Assembly: GCF_039523555.1 (NCBI RefSeq) | Contig: NZ_BAAAFN010000015.1 | Coordinates: 744,001 to 808,000, forward strand | Reading direction: 5' to 3' | DNA length: 64,000 nucleotides | DNA from: Castellaniella daejeonensis | GTDB taxonomy: Bacteria; Pseudomonadota; Gammaproteobacteria; Burkholderiales; Burkholderiaceae_B | Program-made: the position numbers and the translations under genes | The notes under the pieces: model-generated | Database searches by the model: none | What the model was told of the DNA's origin: nothing | Seen by the model: the letters and a program-made list of their open reading frames with translations, nothing else | Part shown: piece by piece, positions 7,550 to 18,214 of the stretch | Numbering within the stretch: position 1 is the stretch's first letter | Layout of the letters: every line of letters begins with the position of its first letter

Positions 7550-8665
7550 ATGTCATTGTTCAAGCGCGCCGTCTTCTCCGAGATCACCAGCCACGCGGGC
7601 ATCGTGTTTTCCACGCTGCTGGTGGTGTGGCTGAGCGTGCTGATCGTGCGCCTGCTGGGCGAAGCCGCCAATGGCGACATCGGGGCCAACGTGGTGCTGG
7701 GCCTGGCCGCCTTTTCCAGCATCACGGCGCTGCCGGTGATCCTGTCCGTATCCCTCTTCGTGGCGGTGCTCACCACCATCACGCGCAGCTATCGCGAATC
7801 GGAAATGTCCGTCTGGTTCGCCAGCGGCCTGTCGCTGGGCCAGTGGCTGCGGCCGGTGATGCGCTTCGCGCTGCCGGTGGCGGCCGTGGTGGCCGTGCTC
7901 ACGCTGTCCGCTTCGCCCTGGGCCTACGGCCAGATCGCCGAATACCGCCAGCGCTTCGAGCAGCGCTCCGACCTGTCCAAGGTCTCTGCCGGCCAGTTCA
8001 TCGAAACCGACGACGGCCGCCGCGTCTTCTTCGCCGAATCCCCCACGCGGCCGGACGACGAACTGGGCAGGGTGGTGGCACGCATCATCGAGCCCGACTG
8101 GCTCAGCGTGATCACGGCCGAAAGCGCCGCCATCCGGGCCGAGACCAATGGCGACCGCTTCCTGGTGCTTGGACCGGGGCACCGCTACGACCTGAAGCCG
8201 GGTTCGCCTGAAATGCGCATGCTGGATTTCGACCGTTACGGCGTGCGCATCGAAAGCCGCACCGATCCGGGGGCGCTGGAAGCCAAGCGCCAGCAGGCCC
8301 TGCAGCAGATCAAGGCGCGGCCGACGCTGGCGCTGATCGCCAGCGGCGATCCCGAATCCATGTCCCAGCTGATGTGGCGGCTGTCGCTGCCGCTGGCGGT
8401 GCTGAACCTGGCGCTCATCGCGTTGCCGCTGGGGGCGGTCAATCCGCGCCTGGGGCGTTCGGGCGACCTGCTGATCGCCGGCCTGCTGGCGCTGCTGTAC
8501 ATGAACCTGATCAATCTGTCGCGCGGCTGGATCGCCAACGGCACGCTGTCCTTCGGCGTCGGCCTGTGGCTGGTCCATGCCGCTTTCCTGGCCCTGGGCC
8601 TGGGGCTGATGTGGCGGCGGATCCGCATGCCCAGGCCCAGGCGCCGCAAGGTTCCTGCGGCCTGA
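7550..8665 (+). CDS. lptF: LPS export permease LptF
   Basis: Inner-membrane permease of the LptB2FG complex that extracts LPS and passes it to LptC. In 371 residues one sees three N-terminal membrane segments (from GIVFSTLLVVWLSVLIVRLL), a periplasmic beta-jellyroll between about residues 125 and 260, and three C-terminal segments. MSLFKRAVFSEITSH is the family-typical start. Position opposite pepA is the usual betaproteobacterial one. lptG, which normally follows, is not here: a LysR gene lies convergently 19 bp downstream. Confidence 0.93.
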   Translation: MSLFKRAVFSEITSHAGIVFSTLLVVWLSVLIVRLLGEAANGDIGANVVLGLAAFSSITALPVILSVSLFVAVLTTITRSYRESEMSVWFASGLSLGQWLRPVMRFALPVAAVVAVLTLSASPWAYGQIAEYRQRFEQRSDLSKVSAGQFIETDDGRRVFFAESPTRPDDELGRVVARIIEPDWLSVITAESAAIRAETNGDRFLVLGPGHRYDLKPGSPEMRMLDFDRYGVRIESRTDPGALEAKRQQALQQIKARPTLALIASGDPESMSQLMWRLSLPLAVLNLALIALPLGAVNPRLGRSGDLLIAGLLALLYMNLINLSRGWIANGTLSFGVGLWLVHAAFLALGLGLMWRRIRMPRPRRRKVPAA

Positions 8666-8684
8666 GTCGTGGCCTGGGCCCTGC

Positions 8685-9677
8685 TCAGGCGGCGGATGCG
8701 GGATCCCCGTGGTCGCCGTGCCCCGGGCGCTGGGCGGCGTACGACGGCGTCCAGTCGCCGGCCGGGGTGCGCAGCACCCGGGCGCGGCCATGCAGCAGGT
8801 CGCGATTCAGGGCCACCGTCTGCTTCAGGTAATCCCATAGCGCCATCACGCGGCGGGTACGGCGCAGGTCTTCGTGGCAGTACATCCAGAAACTGCGCGT
8901 GACCAGGATAGAGTCGGCCAGCACGGGTTCCAGGCGTTCGTCCTGCGCCGCCAGGAAGCAGGGCAGGATCGCCAGCGCCTGGCCTCCCAGGGCCGCCTGG
9001 TACTGGGCCAGCACGCTGGTGCTGCGGAACACCACCCGGGAAGGCTGCACCAGGTCGTCCAGGTAGCGCAGCCGGTCGCTGAACAGCAGCTCGTCCACAT
9101 AGCCGATGAAGGTGTGCCTGCCCAGGTCGGCCTGGCGGCGGATCGGCGCATGGCTGGCCAGGTAGTCGCGGGTGCCGTACAGCCGCAGGCTGTAGTCGGC
9201 CAGCTTGGTGCACAGGTAGGGGCCGCGCTGCGGGCGTTCGAGCGCGATGGCGATGTCGGCCTCGCGCTTGGACAGGCTGATGAACCGCGGCACCGGCATG
9301 ATGTCCAGCGTCATTGCGGGGTGGCGGCGCTGGAAGTCCACCATCAGGGGGGTCAGGACCGTGCTGCCGAAGCCTTCGGTGGAGCCGATGCGCAGGTGGC
9401 CCGAAGGCATCTGGGCTGCGCCGGACAGGGATTCGCGGGCCGCCAGCAAGGTGCTCTCGACCTGCTCGGCATGAGCGAAGAAGCGCAGGCCTTCCTCGGT
9501 GGGGGTGTAGCCGCTGGCACGCGATTTCTCGAACAGCGTCACCCCCAGGTCCTGTTCCAGCGCCCGGATGCGCCGCGTGACGGTGCTGTGCCGAACCCCC
9601 AGGCGCTGTGCGGCCGCGCTGGCCCGCTGCGTGCGCGCGACTTCCAGGAAATAGCGGATCGCATCCCAATCGGGCAT
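8685..9677 (-). CDS. LysR-family transcriptional regulator
   Basis: The 330-residue protein begins MPDWDAIRYFLEVARTQRAS and has the LysR winged helix (ASAAAQRLGVRHSTVTRRIRALEQDLGVTLFEK, residues 18-50). A substrate-binding domain of two Rossmann-like halves follows. The ATG at 9677 has an AAGGAAAA site; a longer in-frame start at 9746 would lie within the operator-like repeats. The effector is unknown. Its divergent neighbour is a periplasmic amino-acid-type binding protein gene, the likely target. It converges with lptF. Confidence 0.92.
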   Translation of the reverse strand: MPDWDAIRYFLEVARTQRASAAAQRLGVRHSTVTRRIRALEQDLGVTLFEKSRASGYTPTEEGLRFFAHAEQVESTLLAARESLSGAAQMPSGHLRIGSTEGFGSTVLTPLMVDFQRRHPAMTLDIMPVPRFISLSKREADIAIALERPQRGPYLCTKLADYSLRLYGTRDYLASHAPIRRQADLGRHTFIGYVDELLFSDRLRYLDDLVQPSRVVFRSTSVLAQYQAALGGQALAILPCFLAAQDERLEPVLADSILVTRSFWMYCHEDLRRTRRVMALWDYLKQTVALNRDLLHGRARVLRTPAGDWTPSYAAQRPGHGDHGDPASAA

Positions 9678-9687
9678 GGGTTTTCCT

Positions 9688-9719
9688 TGTGCAAATATCG
9701 TCAATGAATGTGCAAATAT
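9688..9719. promoter_or_regulatory. Two direct repeats with 21-bp period, candidate LysR operator
   Basis: The 11-mer TGTGCAAATAT occurs at 9688-9698 and again, identical, at 9709-9719: exactly 21 bp apart, two helical turns, so both copies face the same side. They lie in an AT-rich island between the divergent LysR gene (start 9677) and the binding-protein gene (start 9832). The proximal copy is 11 bp from the LysR start codon, suited to autoregulation. The role is inferred. Confidence 0.5.
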
Positions 9720-9831
9720 TTTGATGGTAATAAGTTTTTTACACAACTAAACTGGGCCGGGGAGCGACGACTCCCGATCCCGCCGCACAAAGAGCGGCCC
9801 AGGGAATCTCAACGACAACGGAGACAAGACC

Positions 9832-11046
9832 ATGCAGAAATTCACGCCCACCCTGGCGGCCGTGTTATGCGCCGCCGCGATGTCGATGTCCGTTTCGCAG
9901 GCGGCGACTCCGCCGGTCAAGATCGGCGTGCTGACCGACATGTCGGGCACGTATGCATCCATGGGTGGCATGGGCTCGGTGGCGGCGGCGCAGCTGGCCA
10001 TCGACGATTGCCTGAAGGCCGAATGCAAGGGCATGTCGATCGACCTGGTCTCGGCCGACAACCAGAACAAGGCGGACGTGGGGGCGGCGCGCGCCCGCGA
10101 GTGGTTCGACCGCGACGGCGTGACGGCGATCGCCGACCTGACCAATTCCGCCGTGGCCCTGGCGGTGCAGAACATTGCCCGCGAAAAGAACAAGGTCGTG
10201 ATGTTCTCGGGGCCGGCCACCACGGACCTGACCAACAAGAATTGCTCACCGGTGGGCTTCCACTGGATGTTCGACGTCTATTCCCAGTCGATCGGCGGCG
10301 TCAAGGCCATGTTCGACAAGGGCGGCAAGTCCTGGTTCTTCATCACGGTGGACTATGCCTTCGGCCATTCCCTGGAAAAGGGCGCATCCGACATGGTCAA
10401 GAGCCTGGGCGGCACGGTCAAGGGCTCCGTCCCGCACCCGCTGAACGCGCCCGACTTCGCTTCCTACCTGCTGCAGGCGCAGACTTCCGGCGCCCAGGTC
10501 GTGGCCCTGGCCAACGGCGGCCAGGATACCGTCAACGTGATCAAGCAGGCGCGTGAATTCGGCATCGTCAAGGGCGGCCAGCGCCTGGCGTCCCTGCTGG
10601 TGTTCCTGTCCGACCTGCGCGCGCTGGGCCTGGAGACCGCCCAGGGCCTGAGCTACGTGGACGGCTTTTACTGGGATTTCGACGACGCTTCGCGCGCCTG
10701 GTCCGACCGCTTCGCCCAGGCCTTCCAGGGCAAGAAGCCGACCATGACGCAGGCCGGCGTGTATTCCAGCGTGCTGCATTACCTGAAGGCCGTGGCGGCC
10801 ACGGGTTCCACGCAGGGCGATGTCGTGGCGGCGAAGATGCGCGAGATTCCGATCCAGGATCCGATCATGCACAATGCATCCATCCGCCCCGACGGCCGGG
10901 TGATCCACGACATGTACCTGTACGAAGTCAAGACGCCCGCCGAGTCCAAGGGCGAGTGGGATCTGTCCAAACTGGTGGCCACGATTCCGGCCCAGGACGC
11001 CTTCCAGCCCCTGTCGGCCTCGACCTGCAGTCTGGTCAAGCATTGA
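9832..11046 (+). CDS. ABC transporter periplasmic binding protein, branched-chain amino acid type
   Basis: The 404-residue protein has a Sec signal peptide (MQKFTPTLAAVLCAAAMSMSVSQA, cleavage about residue 24-25) followed by a type I periplasmic-binding fold. VKIGVLTDMSGTYASMGG at about 29-46 is the classical start of LivJ/K-like receptors, with a central YAFGHSLEKGASD segment. No permease or ATPase genes follow, so it is an orphan receptor that may use a transporter elsewhere, possibly the Liv system 3-7 kb away. mmsA begins 35 bp downstream, suggesting a shared transcript and a valine- or acid-related ligand (inference). Confidence 0.88.
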   Translation: MQKFTPTLAAVLCAAAMSMSVSQAATPPVKIGVLTDMSGTYASMGGMGSVAAAQLAIDDCLKAECKGMSIDLVSADNQNKADVGAARAREWFDRDGVTAIADLTNSAVALAVQNIAREKNKVVMFSGPATTDLTNKNCSPVGFHWMFDVYSQSIGGVKAMFDKGGKSWFFITVDYAFGHSLEKGASDMVKSLGGTVKGSVPHPLNAPDFASYLLQAQTSGAQVVALANGGQDTVNVIKQAREFGIVKGGQRLASLLVFLSDLRALGLETAQGLSYVDGFYWDFDDASRAWSDRFAQAFQGKKPTMTQAGVYSSVLHYLKAVAATGSTQGDVVAAKMREIPIQDPIMHNASIRPDGRVIHDMYLYEVKTPAESKGEWDLSKLVATIPAQDAFQPLSASTCSLVKH

Positions 11047-11080
11047 TTTCCGCTTTAACGCATCTACCCCGGAGGTTTGA

Positions 11081-12574
11081 ATGAGCGACATCCCACGCGT
11101 CCCGCTGCTGATCGGCGGGGAACTCGTCCAGTCCGAAACCAAGGAATGGCGCGACGTCATCGATCCGGCGACCCAGGAGGTGGTCGCCCGGGTGCCTTTC
11201 GCCACGCCTGCCGAAGTCGAGCGGGCGGTGGCCAATTCCAAAGAGGCCTTCAAGACCTGGCGCAACACCAGCCAGGCCAAGCGCCGCCAGATCATGGTGG
11301 ATTTCGCGCAACTGCTGCGCGAACACACGCCGAAGATCGCCGAGGTCATTTCCCGTGAGCACGGCAAGACCCTGCCCGACGCCGAAGGCGAAGTCGCCCG
11401 CGGCCTCGAGGGCGTGGATCACGCCGTGTCGGCCAACACCCTGCAGCTGGGCGACTACGCCGAGAACGCCGCCACCGGCATTGACGTCTACTCGGTCCTG
11501 CAGCCCCTGGGCGTCTGCGCCGGGATCACGGCCTTCAACTTCCCCGTGATGCTGCCGTGCTGGATGTTCCCCATCGCGGTCACCTGCGGCAACACCTTCG
11601 TCTACAAGCCGTCCGAGCAGGATCCCACGGCCTCGCTGATGGTGGCCCAGCTGGCCCTGGAAGCGGGCCTGCCGCCCGGCGTGCTGAACGTGGTGCACGG
11701 CGGCCCCGACGTCGCCAACGCGCTGTGCGACCATCCCGACATCAAGGCCGTGTCCTTCATCGGCTCGACCCGCGTGGGCACGGAAATCTACCGCCGCTCC
11801 TCGGATGCCGGCAAGCGCTGCCAGGCCATGATGGGCGCCAAGAACCACAGCGTCATCATGCCCGATGCCGACCGCGAGGCGGCGCTGAATTCGATGCTGG
11901 GCGCCGCTTTCGGCGCGGCAGGCGAACGCTGCATGGCGATTTCCGTGCTGGTGCTGGTGGGCGAGGCACAGAAGTGGCTGCCCGATTTCGTGGAACGCGC
12001 CCGCAAGCTGAAGGTCAACGTCGGCACCGACCGCCAGGCGGACCTGGGCCCGCTGATCTCGCCCGCCGCGCGCCAGCGCGTCGAGGGGTTCATCCAGAAG
12101 GGCATTGACGAAGGCGCGGAACTGCTGCTCGACGGCCGCGGCATCCAGGTGCCCGGCTATGAAAAGGGCAACTTCGTCGGCCCGACGGTATTCAGCGGCG
12201 TGAAGGCCGACATGAGCATCTACCGCGAGGAAATCTTCGGTCCGGTGCTGTCGGTGGTGCTGGTGGACACGCTGGAAGAGGCGGTGGAATTCATCAATGC
12301 CAATCCCAACGGCAACGGCACCTCGATCTTCACGCAGGACGGCGGCCATGCGCGCTACTTCCAGAACAATGTCGACGTCGGCCAGGTGGGGATCAACATT
12401 CCCATCCCGGTGCCGGTCGCCTGGTTCAGCTTCACGGGCTCGCGGGCCTCGAAGCTGGGCGACCTGGGCCCCAACGGCCGCCAGTCGATCTACTTCTGGA
12501 CCCAGACCAAGACCGTGACCGCCCGCTGGCAGGCGCATCCGCGCGAGGTCAACACCACGATCTCGATGAAATAG
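11081..12574 (+). CDS. mmsA: CoA-acylating methylmalonate-semialdehyde dehydrogenase
   Basis: Converts methylmalonate semialdehyde (valine catabolism) or malonate semialdehyde to propionyl-CoA or acetyl-CoA with NAD+ and CoA. The 497-residue ALDH fold shows AFNFPVMLPCWMFPIAVTCGNTFVYKPSEQDP at about 149-180, VSFIGSTRVGTEIY, and catalytic Cys284 in AAGERCMAIS. At the normal second-glutamate position the sequence is GAKNH, as in the CoA-dependent MmsA branch, which lacks the general-base Glu. Start ATG with a GGAGG site. Propionyl-CoA links it to prpE chemistry 7 kb away. Confidence 0.95.
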   Translation: MSDIPRVPLLIGGELVQSETKEWRDVIDPATQEVVARVPFATPAEVERAVANSKEAFKTWRNTSQAKRRQIMVDFAQLLREHTPKIAEVISREHGKTLPDAEGEVARGLEGVDHAVSANTLQLGDYAENAATGIDVYSVLQPLGVCAGITAFNFPVMLPCWMFPIAVTCGNTFVYKPSEQDPTASLMVAQLALEAGLPPGVLNVVHGGPDVANALCDHPDIKAVSFIGSTRVGTEIYRRSSDAGKRCQAMMGAKNHSVIMPDADREAALNSMLGAAFGAAGERCMAISVLVLVGEAQKWLPDFVERARKLKVNVGTDRQADLGPLISPAARQRVEGFIQKGIDEGAELLLDGRGIQVPGYEKGNFVGPTVFSGVKADMSIYREEIFGPVLSVVLVDTLEEAVEFINANPNGNGTSIFTQDGGHARYFQNNVDVGQVGINIPIPVPVAWFSFTGSRASKLGDLGPNGRQSIYFWTQTKTVTARWQAHPREVNTTISMK

Positions 12575-12585
12575 CCGCCTGCGGC

Positions 12586-12616
12586 GCCTGCTCGCCGCTG
12601 TGCGCGGCGGGCAGGC
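12586..12616 (+). terminator. Strong hairpin after mmsA
   Basis: A 13-bp stem with one T-G pair: GCCTGC-T-CGCCGC (12586-12598) and GCGGCG-G-GCAGGC (12604-12616), with a five-base loop, lies 11 bp past the mmsA stop. There is no T-run, so it may need Rho or only protect the 3' end. Confidence 0.45.
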
Positions 12617-12674
12617 AGGACCGGGATGCGCGCCCAGCGTATCCCGGGACCTAAACTAATAACAAAAAATCATA

Positions 12675-12701
12675 TAAACTAGGTTCTATATTCCATATAA
12701 T
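12675..12701 (+). promoter_or_regulatory. Probable cysB promoter
   Basis: A consensus -10 box TATAAT lies at 12696-12701, 24 bp before the cysB ATG, inside an AT-rich block (12655-12710) that stands out from the GC-rich surroundings. The -35 region has no good match, which fits an activator- or autoregulated LysR promoter. Confidence 0.5.
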
Positions 12702-12725
12702 GGCTCTTCCTATAGGGCCATTGCC

Positions 12726-13688
12726 ATGAACCTGCAGCAATTCCGATTCGTCCGCGAAACGATCCGGCGCAACTTCAATCTGACCGAAGCCGCCCGTTCG
12801 CTGTACACGTCCCAGCCGGGGGTGTCCAAGGCCATCATCGAGTTCGAGGATGAACTCGGCGTGCGGATCTTCGAGCGCCATGGCAAGCGCCTCAAGGGTC
12901 TGACCAAACCGGGCCAGGCCGTATCCGAAGTCATCGACCGCATCATGCGCGAAGTCGACAACCTGAAAAAGGTCAGCGACGAATTCGCCCAGCGCGACGA
13001 GGGCTCGCTGGTGATCGCCTGCACCCACACCCAGGCCCGCTACCTGCTGCCGCGCGTGATTCCCGCGTTCCGTGCGCGCTTTCCCAAGGTCCACGTGTCG
13101 CTCGCCGAAGGCAATCCCGAGCACCTGGCCAAACTGGTCCTGCACGAGCAGGCGGACCTGGCCATCGCCACCGAGACGCTGGCCCAGACCCCGGGCCTGG
13201 TGGCCCTGCCAGTGTACGCCTGGGAGCACACTCTGGTGGTGCCGCCCGACCATCCCCTGACCGAGCTCACTTCCAGCGCCGCCCGCAATCTTTCCCTGGA
13301 ACATCTGTCCCGGTATCCCATCGTGACCTACGACCGGGCGTTCTCGGGCCGGCGCGCCATCGACGAGGCCTTCGACCGGGCCGGGATCGTTCCCGACATC
13401 GTGCTCGAAGCCATCGACGCCGACGTGATCAAGACCTATGCCGACATCGGCCTGGGGATCGGCATCATCGCGGGCGTGGCGTTCGACCCGCGCCGCGACA
13501 AGGGCCTGGTCGGCCTGCCCGCCGGCCATCTGTTCGGCAGGCACACCACCAGCGTCGCAATCAAGCGCGGCGTGTTCCTGCGCGATTTCGTCTACGTGCT
13601 GATGGAGATGCTGGCGCCGGAACTGACGCGCGACGTGGTGGCCGAGGCCGTCTCCCAGCCCGCTCCCCCGGTCCGGGACGCTGCCTGA
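12726..13688 (+). CDS. cysB: Cysteine regulon activator CysB
   Basis: LysR-type activator of sulfate assimilation genes, controlled by N-acetylserine/O-acetylserine and sulfur limitation. The 320 residues start MNLQQFRFVRETIRRNFNLTEAARSLYTSQPGVSKAIIEFE, which is CysB-diagnostic. Also seen are CTHTQARYLLP at about 100-110, the effector-pocket stretch, and VIKTYADIGLGIGIIAGVAFDPRRD. The sulfur genes themselves are not in the window. It converges with livF, whose stop lies 6 bp away. Confidence 0.94.
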   Translation: MNLQQFRFVRETIRRNFNLTEAARSLYTSQPGVSKAIIEFEDELGVRIFERHGKRLKGLTKPGQAVSEVIDRIMREVDNLKKVSDEFAQRDEGSLVIACTHTQARYLLPRVIPAFRARFPKVHVSLAEGNPEHLAKLVLHEQADLAIATETLAQTPGLVALPVYAWEHTLVVPPDHPLTELTSSAARNLSLEHLSRYPIVTYDRAFSGRRAIDEAFDRAGIVPDIVLEAIDADVIKTYADIGLGIGIIAGVAFDPRRDKGLVGLPAGHLFGRHTTSVAIKRGVFLRDFVYVLMEMLAPELTRDVVAEAVSQPAPPVRDAA

Positions 13689-13694
13689 TCCGGG

Positions 13695-15159
<1,465 letters not shown>

Positions 15160-15163
<4 letters not shown>

Positions 15164-16107
15164 AGGCGATGCATCCTGATGTTTTCGATGAAATAGCGCC
15201 AGCCCGTGCGGTGGAAGCGCCGCGCCACGTCGGCCAGACCGCGCGGCATCAGCACCACGGCGACGACGATCACGACCCCGAAGAACAGGCCGGCGATGCT
15301 GGTGACCTCGCTGGACAGGAACTCGGAGATGGCCGACAGAATGAAGGAGCCGACGATGGGGCCGAGGATCGTGCCCGGGCCGCCGAAGACCGCCATGATG
15401 ATCATCTTCACGTTCAGCGTGATGTCGAAGGCGCTCTCGGGATCCAGGAAGGTGATCCAGTAGGCATGGATGCCGCCGGCCAGGGCGCTGAACACGCCCG
15501 CCAGGGCGAACGCCAGGACTTTGTAGCGCGTCGTGTCCACGCCCATCACGACCGCGCCTTCCTCGTTCTCGCGGATCGCGATCAGACCGAAGCCGAAGCG
15601 GCTGCGGGTCAGCCACCAGACCGTCAGGGTGGCCGCCACCAGCAGGACCAGGGACAGCTCGTAGAACAGCGCGTCGTCGTTGAGCGGCGGCAGCACCAGG
15701 CCGATGTTCTGACCGGCCAGCTCCACGTTGGAGACGATGGCCGCCATCACCTGGGCCAGGGCCAGGGTGGCGATGGCGAAATAGTGGCCTTTCAGTCGCA
15801 GCACCGGGATGCCCAGGCAGATGGCGAAGACCACGGCCAGGATCACACCCAGGGCCAGCCCGACGGCGAAGGGCAGCTGCCACTGCACCATGGCGATGCC
15901 CACGCCGTACGCGCCCAGGCCGTAGAAGGCGGAATTGCCGAAGGACGGGTAGCCGGCGTAGCCGCCGATGATGTTCCAGCCCTGGGCCAGCACGGCCAGC
16001 AGCAGGGTGCTGATGCCGAACTGCACGATCGTGTCCGAGCCGTACAGCGGCAGCAGCGCGAGCGCGATCAGGACGATCAGGATGAGGGGGATGCGCAACG
16101 GCCTCAT
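15160..16107 (-). CDS. livM: Branched-chain amino acid ABC transporter permease LivM
   Basis: A 315-residue inner-membrane permease with about eight to ten hydrophobic stretches. It has the LivM segment YFAIATLALAQVMAAIVSNV, the cytoplasmic coupling motif TRSRFGFGLIAIRENEEGAVVMGVDTTRYK, and GGPGTILGPIVGS. It has an unusual soluble tail of about 25 residues (RRFHRTGWRYFIENIRMHRL). It overlaps livH by 4 bp and livG by 4 bp. Confidence 0.94.
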
Positions 16108-16967
16108 GCGGTTCTCCCGAGCAGGCCGCTGGGGCGCACGATGAGCACCAGCACCAGGACGCCGAAACTGGCCACGTCGGCGAAGGTCGGCCCGACGTAC
16201 AGGGTGGTCAGGGCCTCGATCAGGCCCAGCACCAGGCCGCCGGCGATGACGCCCAGGGGCGTGTCCAGCCCGCCGATGATGGAGATGGCGAAGGACTTGG
16301 CGGTCAGTGTCGCGCCGATGTAGGGGTTGATCTGCGACACGGTGCCGTACAGGCCGCCGGCCGCGCCCGCCAGGGCCAGGCCCAGGCCGAAGGTCACCGC
16401 GTACAGGTGGCGCGGCTCGACGCCGTGCAGGCGGGCAGCCGGCAGGTTCTGGGCGGTCGCGCGGATCGCACGCCCCAGGCGCGTGTGCAGCAGAAAGCGC
16501 CACATGACCAGCGTCAGCAGGATGGCCAGGCCCGATGCAGCCAGGCGGACCACCGGGATGGTCACGCCCAGGACATCGATATTCCGGCCGGAATAAGAGG
16601 GATTGATGGTGCGGAAGTCGGCCGAGAACACCAGTTGCGCCAGGTAAGTGAGGACGACTTCCAGGCCGAAGGTGATCAGCAGCGTGTTGAACATGGGCGC
16701 CCGGGCGACCAGGTTCAGGATGCCGCGCTGGATGGCGTATCCGACGCCGAACATCAGGACTGCCGTGAGCGGCAGCCCGATGAAGGGATCCAGGCCCAGC
16801 CAGCTGAAGCTGTACCAGGAAATGTAGGCGCCCAGCATGATGAAGGCGCCGTGGGCCAGGTTGACGATGTTGAGCACCCCCCAGACCAGGGCCAGGCCGA
16901 GCGCCATGATGGCGTACAGCCCGCCCTGCAGGATGCCGTTGACGAGGACTTGCAGCAGAAGGTCCAA
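16104..16967 (-). CDS. livH: Branched-chain amino acid ABC transporter permease LivH
   Basis: A 287-residue permease with the LivH start (LLLQVLVNGILQGGLYAIMALGLALVWGVLNIVNLAHGAFIMLGAY). The coupling helix is in TRLGRAIRATAQNLPAARLHGV, and IIGGLDTPLGVIAGGLVLGLIEAL precedes the last membrane segments. It begins 29 bp after the binding-protein gene and overlaps livM in an ATGA. Operon order: binding protein-livH-livM-livG-livF. Confidence 0.94.
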   Translation of the reverse strand: MDLLLQVLVNGILQGGLYAIMALGLALVWGVLNIVNLAHGAFIMLGAYISWYSFSWLGLDPFIGLPLTAVLMFGVGYAIQRGILNLVARAPMFNTLLITFGLEVVLTYLAQLVFSADFRTINPSYSGRNIDVLGVTIPVVRLAASGLAILLTLVMWRFLLHTRLGRAIRATAQNLPAARLHGVEPRHLYAVTFGLGLALAGAAGGLYGTVSQINPYIGATLTAKSFAISIIGGLDTPLGVIAGGLVLGLIEALTTLYVGPTFADVASFGVLVLVLIVRPSGLLGRTA

Positions 16968-16996
16968 GGCGTGCGCTCCGGGTGTCGTTCAGCCGA

Positions 16997-18214
16997 TCAG
17001 CGCTTCGACCAGTCGGGCATCGGGTATTTCGCGTCGCGCAGGAACTTGCTGCCGTCGAACACGGCCGCCGGCTTGCCGTTCTGGACCTGGATCACGACCT
17101 GGTCGAGATTGATCTGGCCGTTGTCGGCGAAGGCGATGTGGCCGTAGAGGCTCTGGAAGTCGCTGGCGGCCAGGGCATCGCGCACGGCCTTGGGATCGAG
17201 CGATCCGGCCTTCTCGATGGCCTTGACGATCGCCTCGACGTCGGACACGCCGGAAGCGGCATGGTAGTCGGGCTCGTAGCGGTACTGGGCGCCCCAGGCC
17301 TTGGCGAACTGGGCCGCGTCGCCGAACCAGTCGTCCTTCAGGTTCTCGCTGGGCAGCCACGCGGTCATGCCGAAGGCGTATTCGGCATCCGCGCCCAGGG
17401 CCTTGCGGAAGTCCTCGCTGGGCACGCCCACGGTGAAGGAGTAGAGCTTGGGCGACACATCCAGGCTCTTTGCCTGGCGGATGAAGTTCAGGATCTCGGT
17501 CTCGTGCCCGGCGACCAGCACGGCGTCGGTCTGCTTGGCCTTGATCTGCGACAGCAGGGTGTTGAAGTCGCTGGCGTTGCTGCTGTAGCGCTCGTCGATC
17601 ACGGCCTTCAGGCCGGCCTTCTCCAGCAGGGGGCGGGTGCCCTTGGCCACCGAGACATCGAAGGCATCGTCCGCGTAGAGCAGGGCGATCTGCGCGGGAG
17701 CCGGCTTGAGCTGCTTCAGCATGGCGATGGTGCTGCCGAAGTAGTTGCTGGCGGGTGCCAGCGTGCCGAAGACGTACTTGAAGCCGCGCGAGAAGATCTG
17801 GTCGGAAGCGCCGCCGCCCTGCACCATGGGGATCTGGTATTTTTCGGAGACGGCAGAATCGGCCAGCGCGAAGTTGCTGGCGAAGGGGCCGAGCAGGAAA
17901 TTGACCTTGTCCTTGGAGACCAGCTGCGTGTATTGGCGCACGCTCAGGTTCACGTCGGACTGGTTGTCGTAGATCTTCAGCGCCAGCGTGTATTTCTTGC
18001 CGCCGACCTGGACACCGCCCTTGCGGTTGATCTGGTCCACGGCCAGCTGGTAGGCGTCCTTGTAGTAACGCCCGGTGTTGGCCACCGGTCCGGTCAGCTG
18101 GACCGAGGCGCCCAGGACGATTTCATTGCCAGCCGCATGGCTGGCGGGACTGCTCAGGCTCAGGGCCAGTGCCAGGGCCGCGCAGGGCAGCCCGTCGCGC
18201 AACAGGGTATGCAT
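16997..18214 (-). CDS. ABC transporter periplasmic binding protein of the Liv-type operon
   Basis: A 405-residue type I periplasmic receptor. The signal peptide is MHTLLRDGLPCAALALALSLSSPASHA (cleavage near residue 27), and the mature part opens NEIVLGASVQLTGPVANTGRYYKDAYQLAVDQIN. The ATG at 18214 is preceded by a GGAG site 7 bases away; a longer in-frame start at 18349 would put 45 extra residues before the signal peptide and is rejected. It heads the livHMGF operon. The ligand is an amino acid or a related small acid; this cannot be specified from sequence. Confidence 0.92.
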   Translation of the reverse strand: MHTLLRDGLPCAALALALSLSSPASHAAGNEIVLGASVQLTGPVANTGRYYKDAYQLAVDQINRKGGVQVGGKKYTLALKIYDNQSDVNLSVRQYTQLVSKDKVNFLLGPFASNFALADSAVSEKYQIPMVQGGGASDQIFSRGFKYVFGTLAPASNYFGSTIAMLKQLKPAPAQIALLYADDAFDVSVAKGTRPLLEKAGLKAVIDERYSSNASDFNTLLSQIKAKQTDAVLVAGHETEILNFIRQAKSLDVSPKLYSFTVGVPSEDFRKALGADAEYAFGMTAWLPSENLKDDWFGDAAQFAKAWGAQYRYEPDYHAASGVSDVEAIVKAIEKAGSLDPKAVRDALAASDFQSLYGHIAFADNGQINLDQVVIQVQNGKPAAVFDGSKFLRDAKYPMPDWSKR

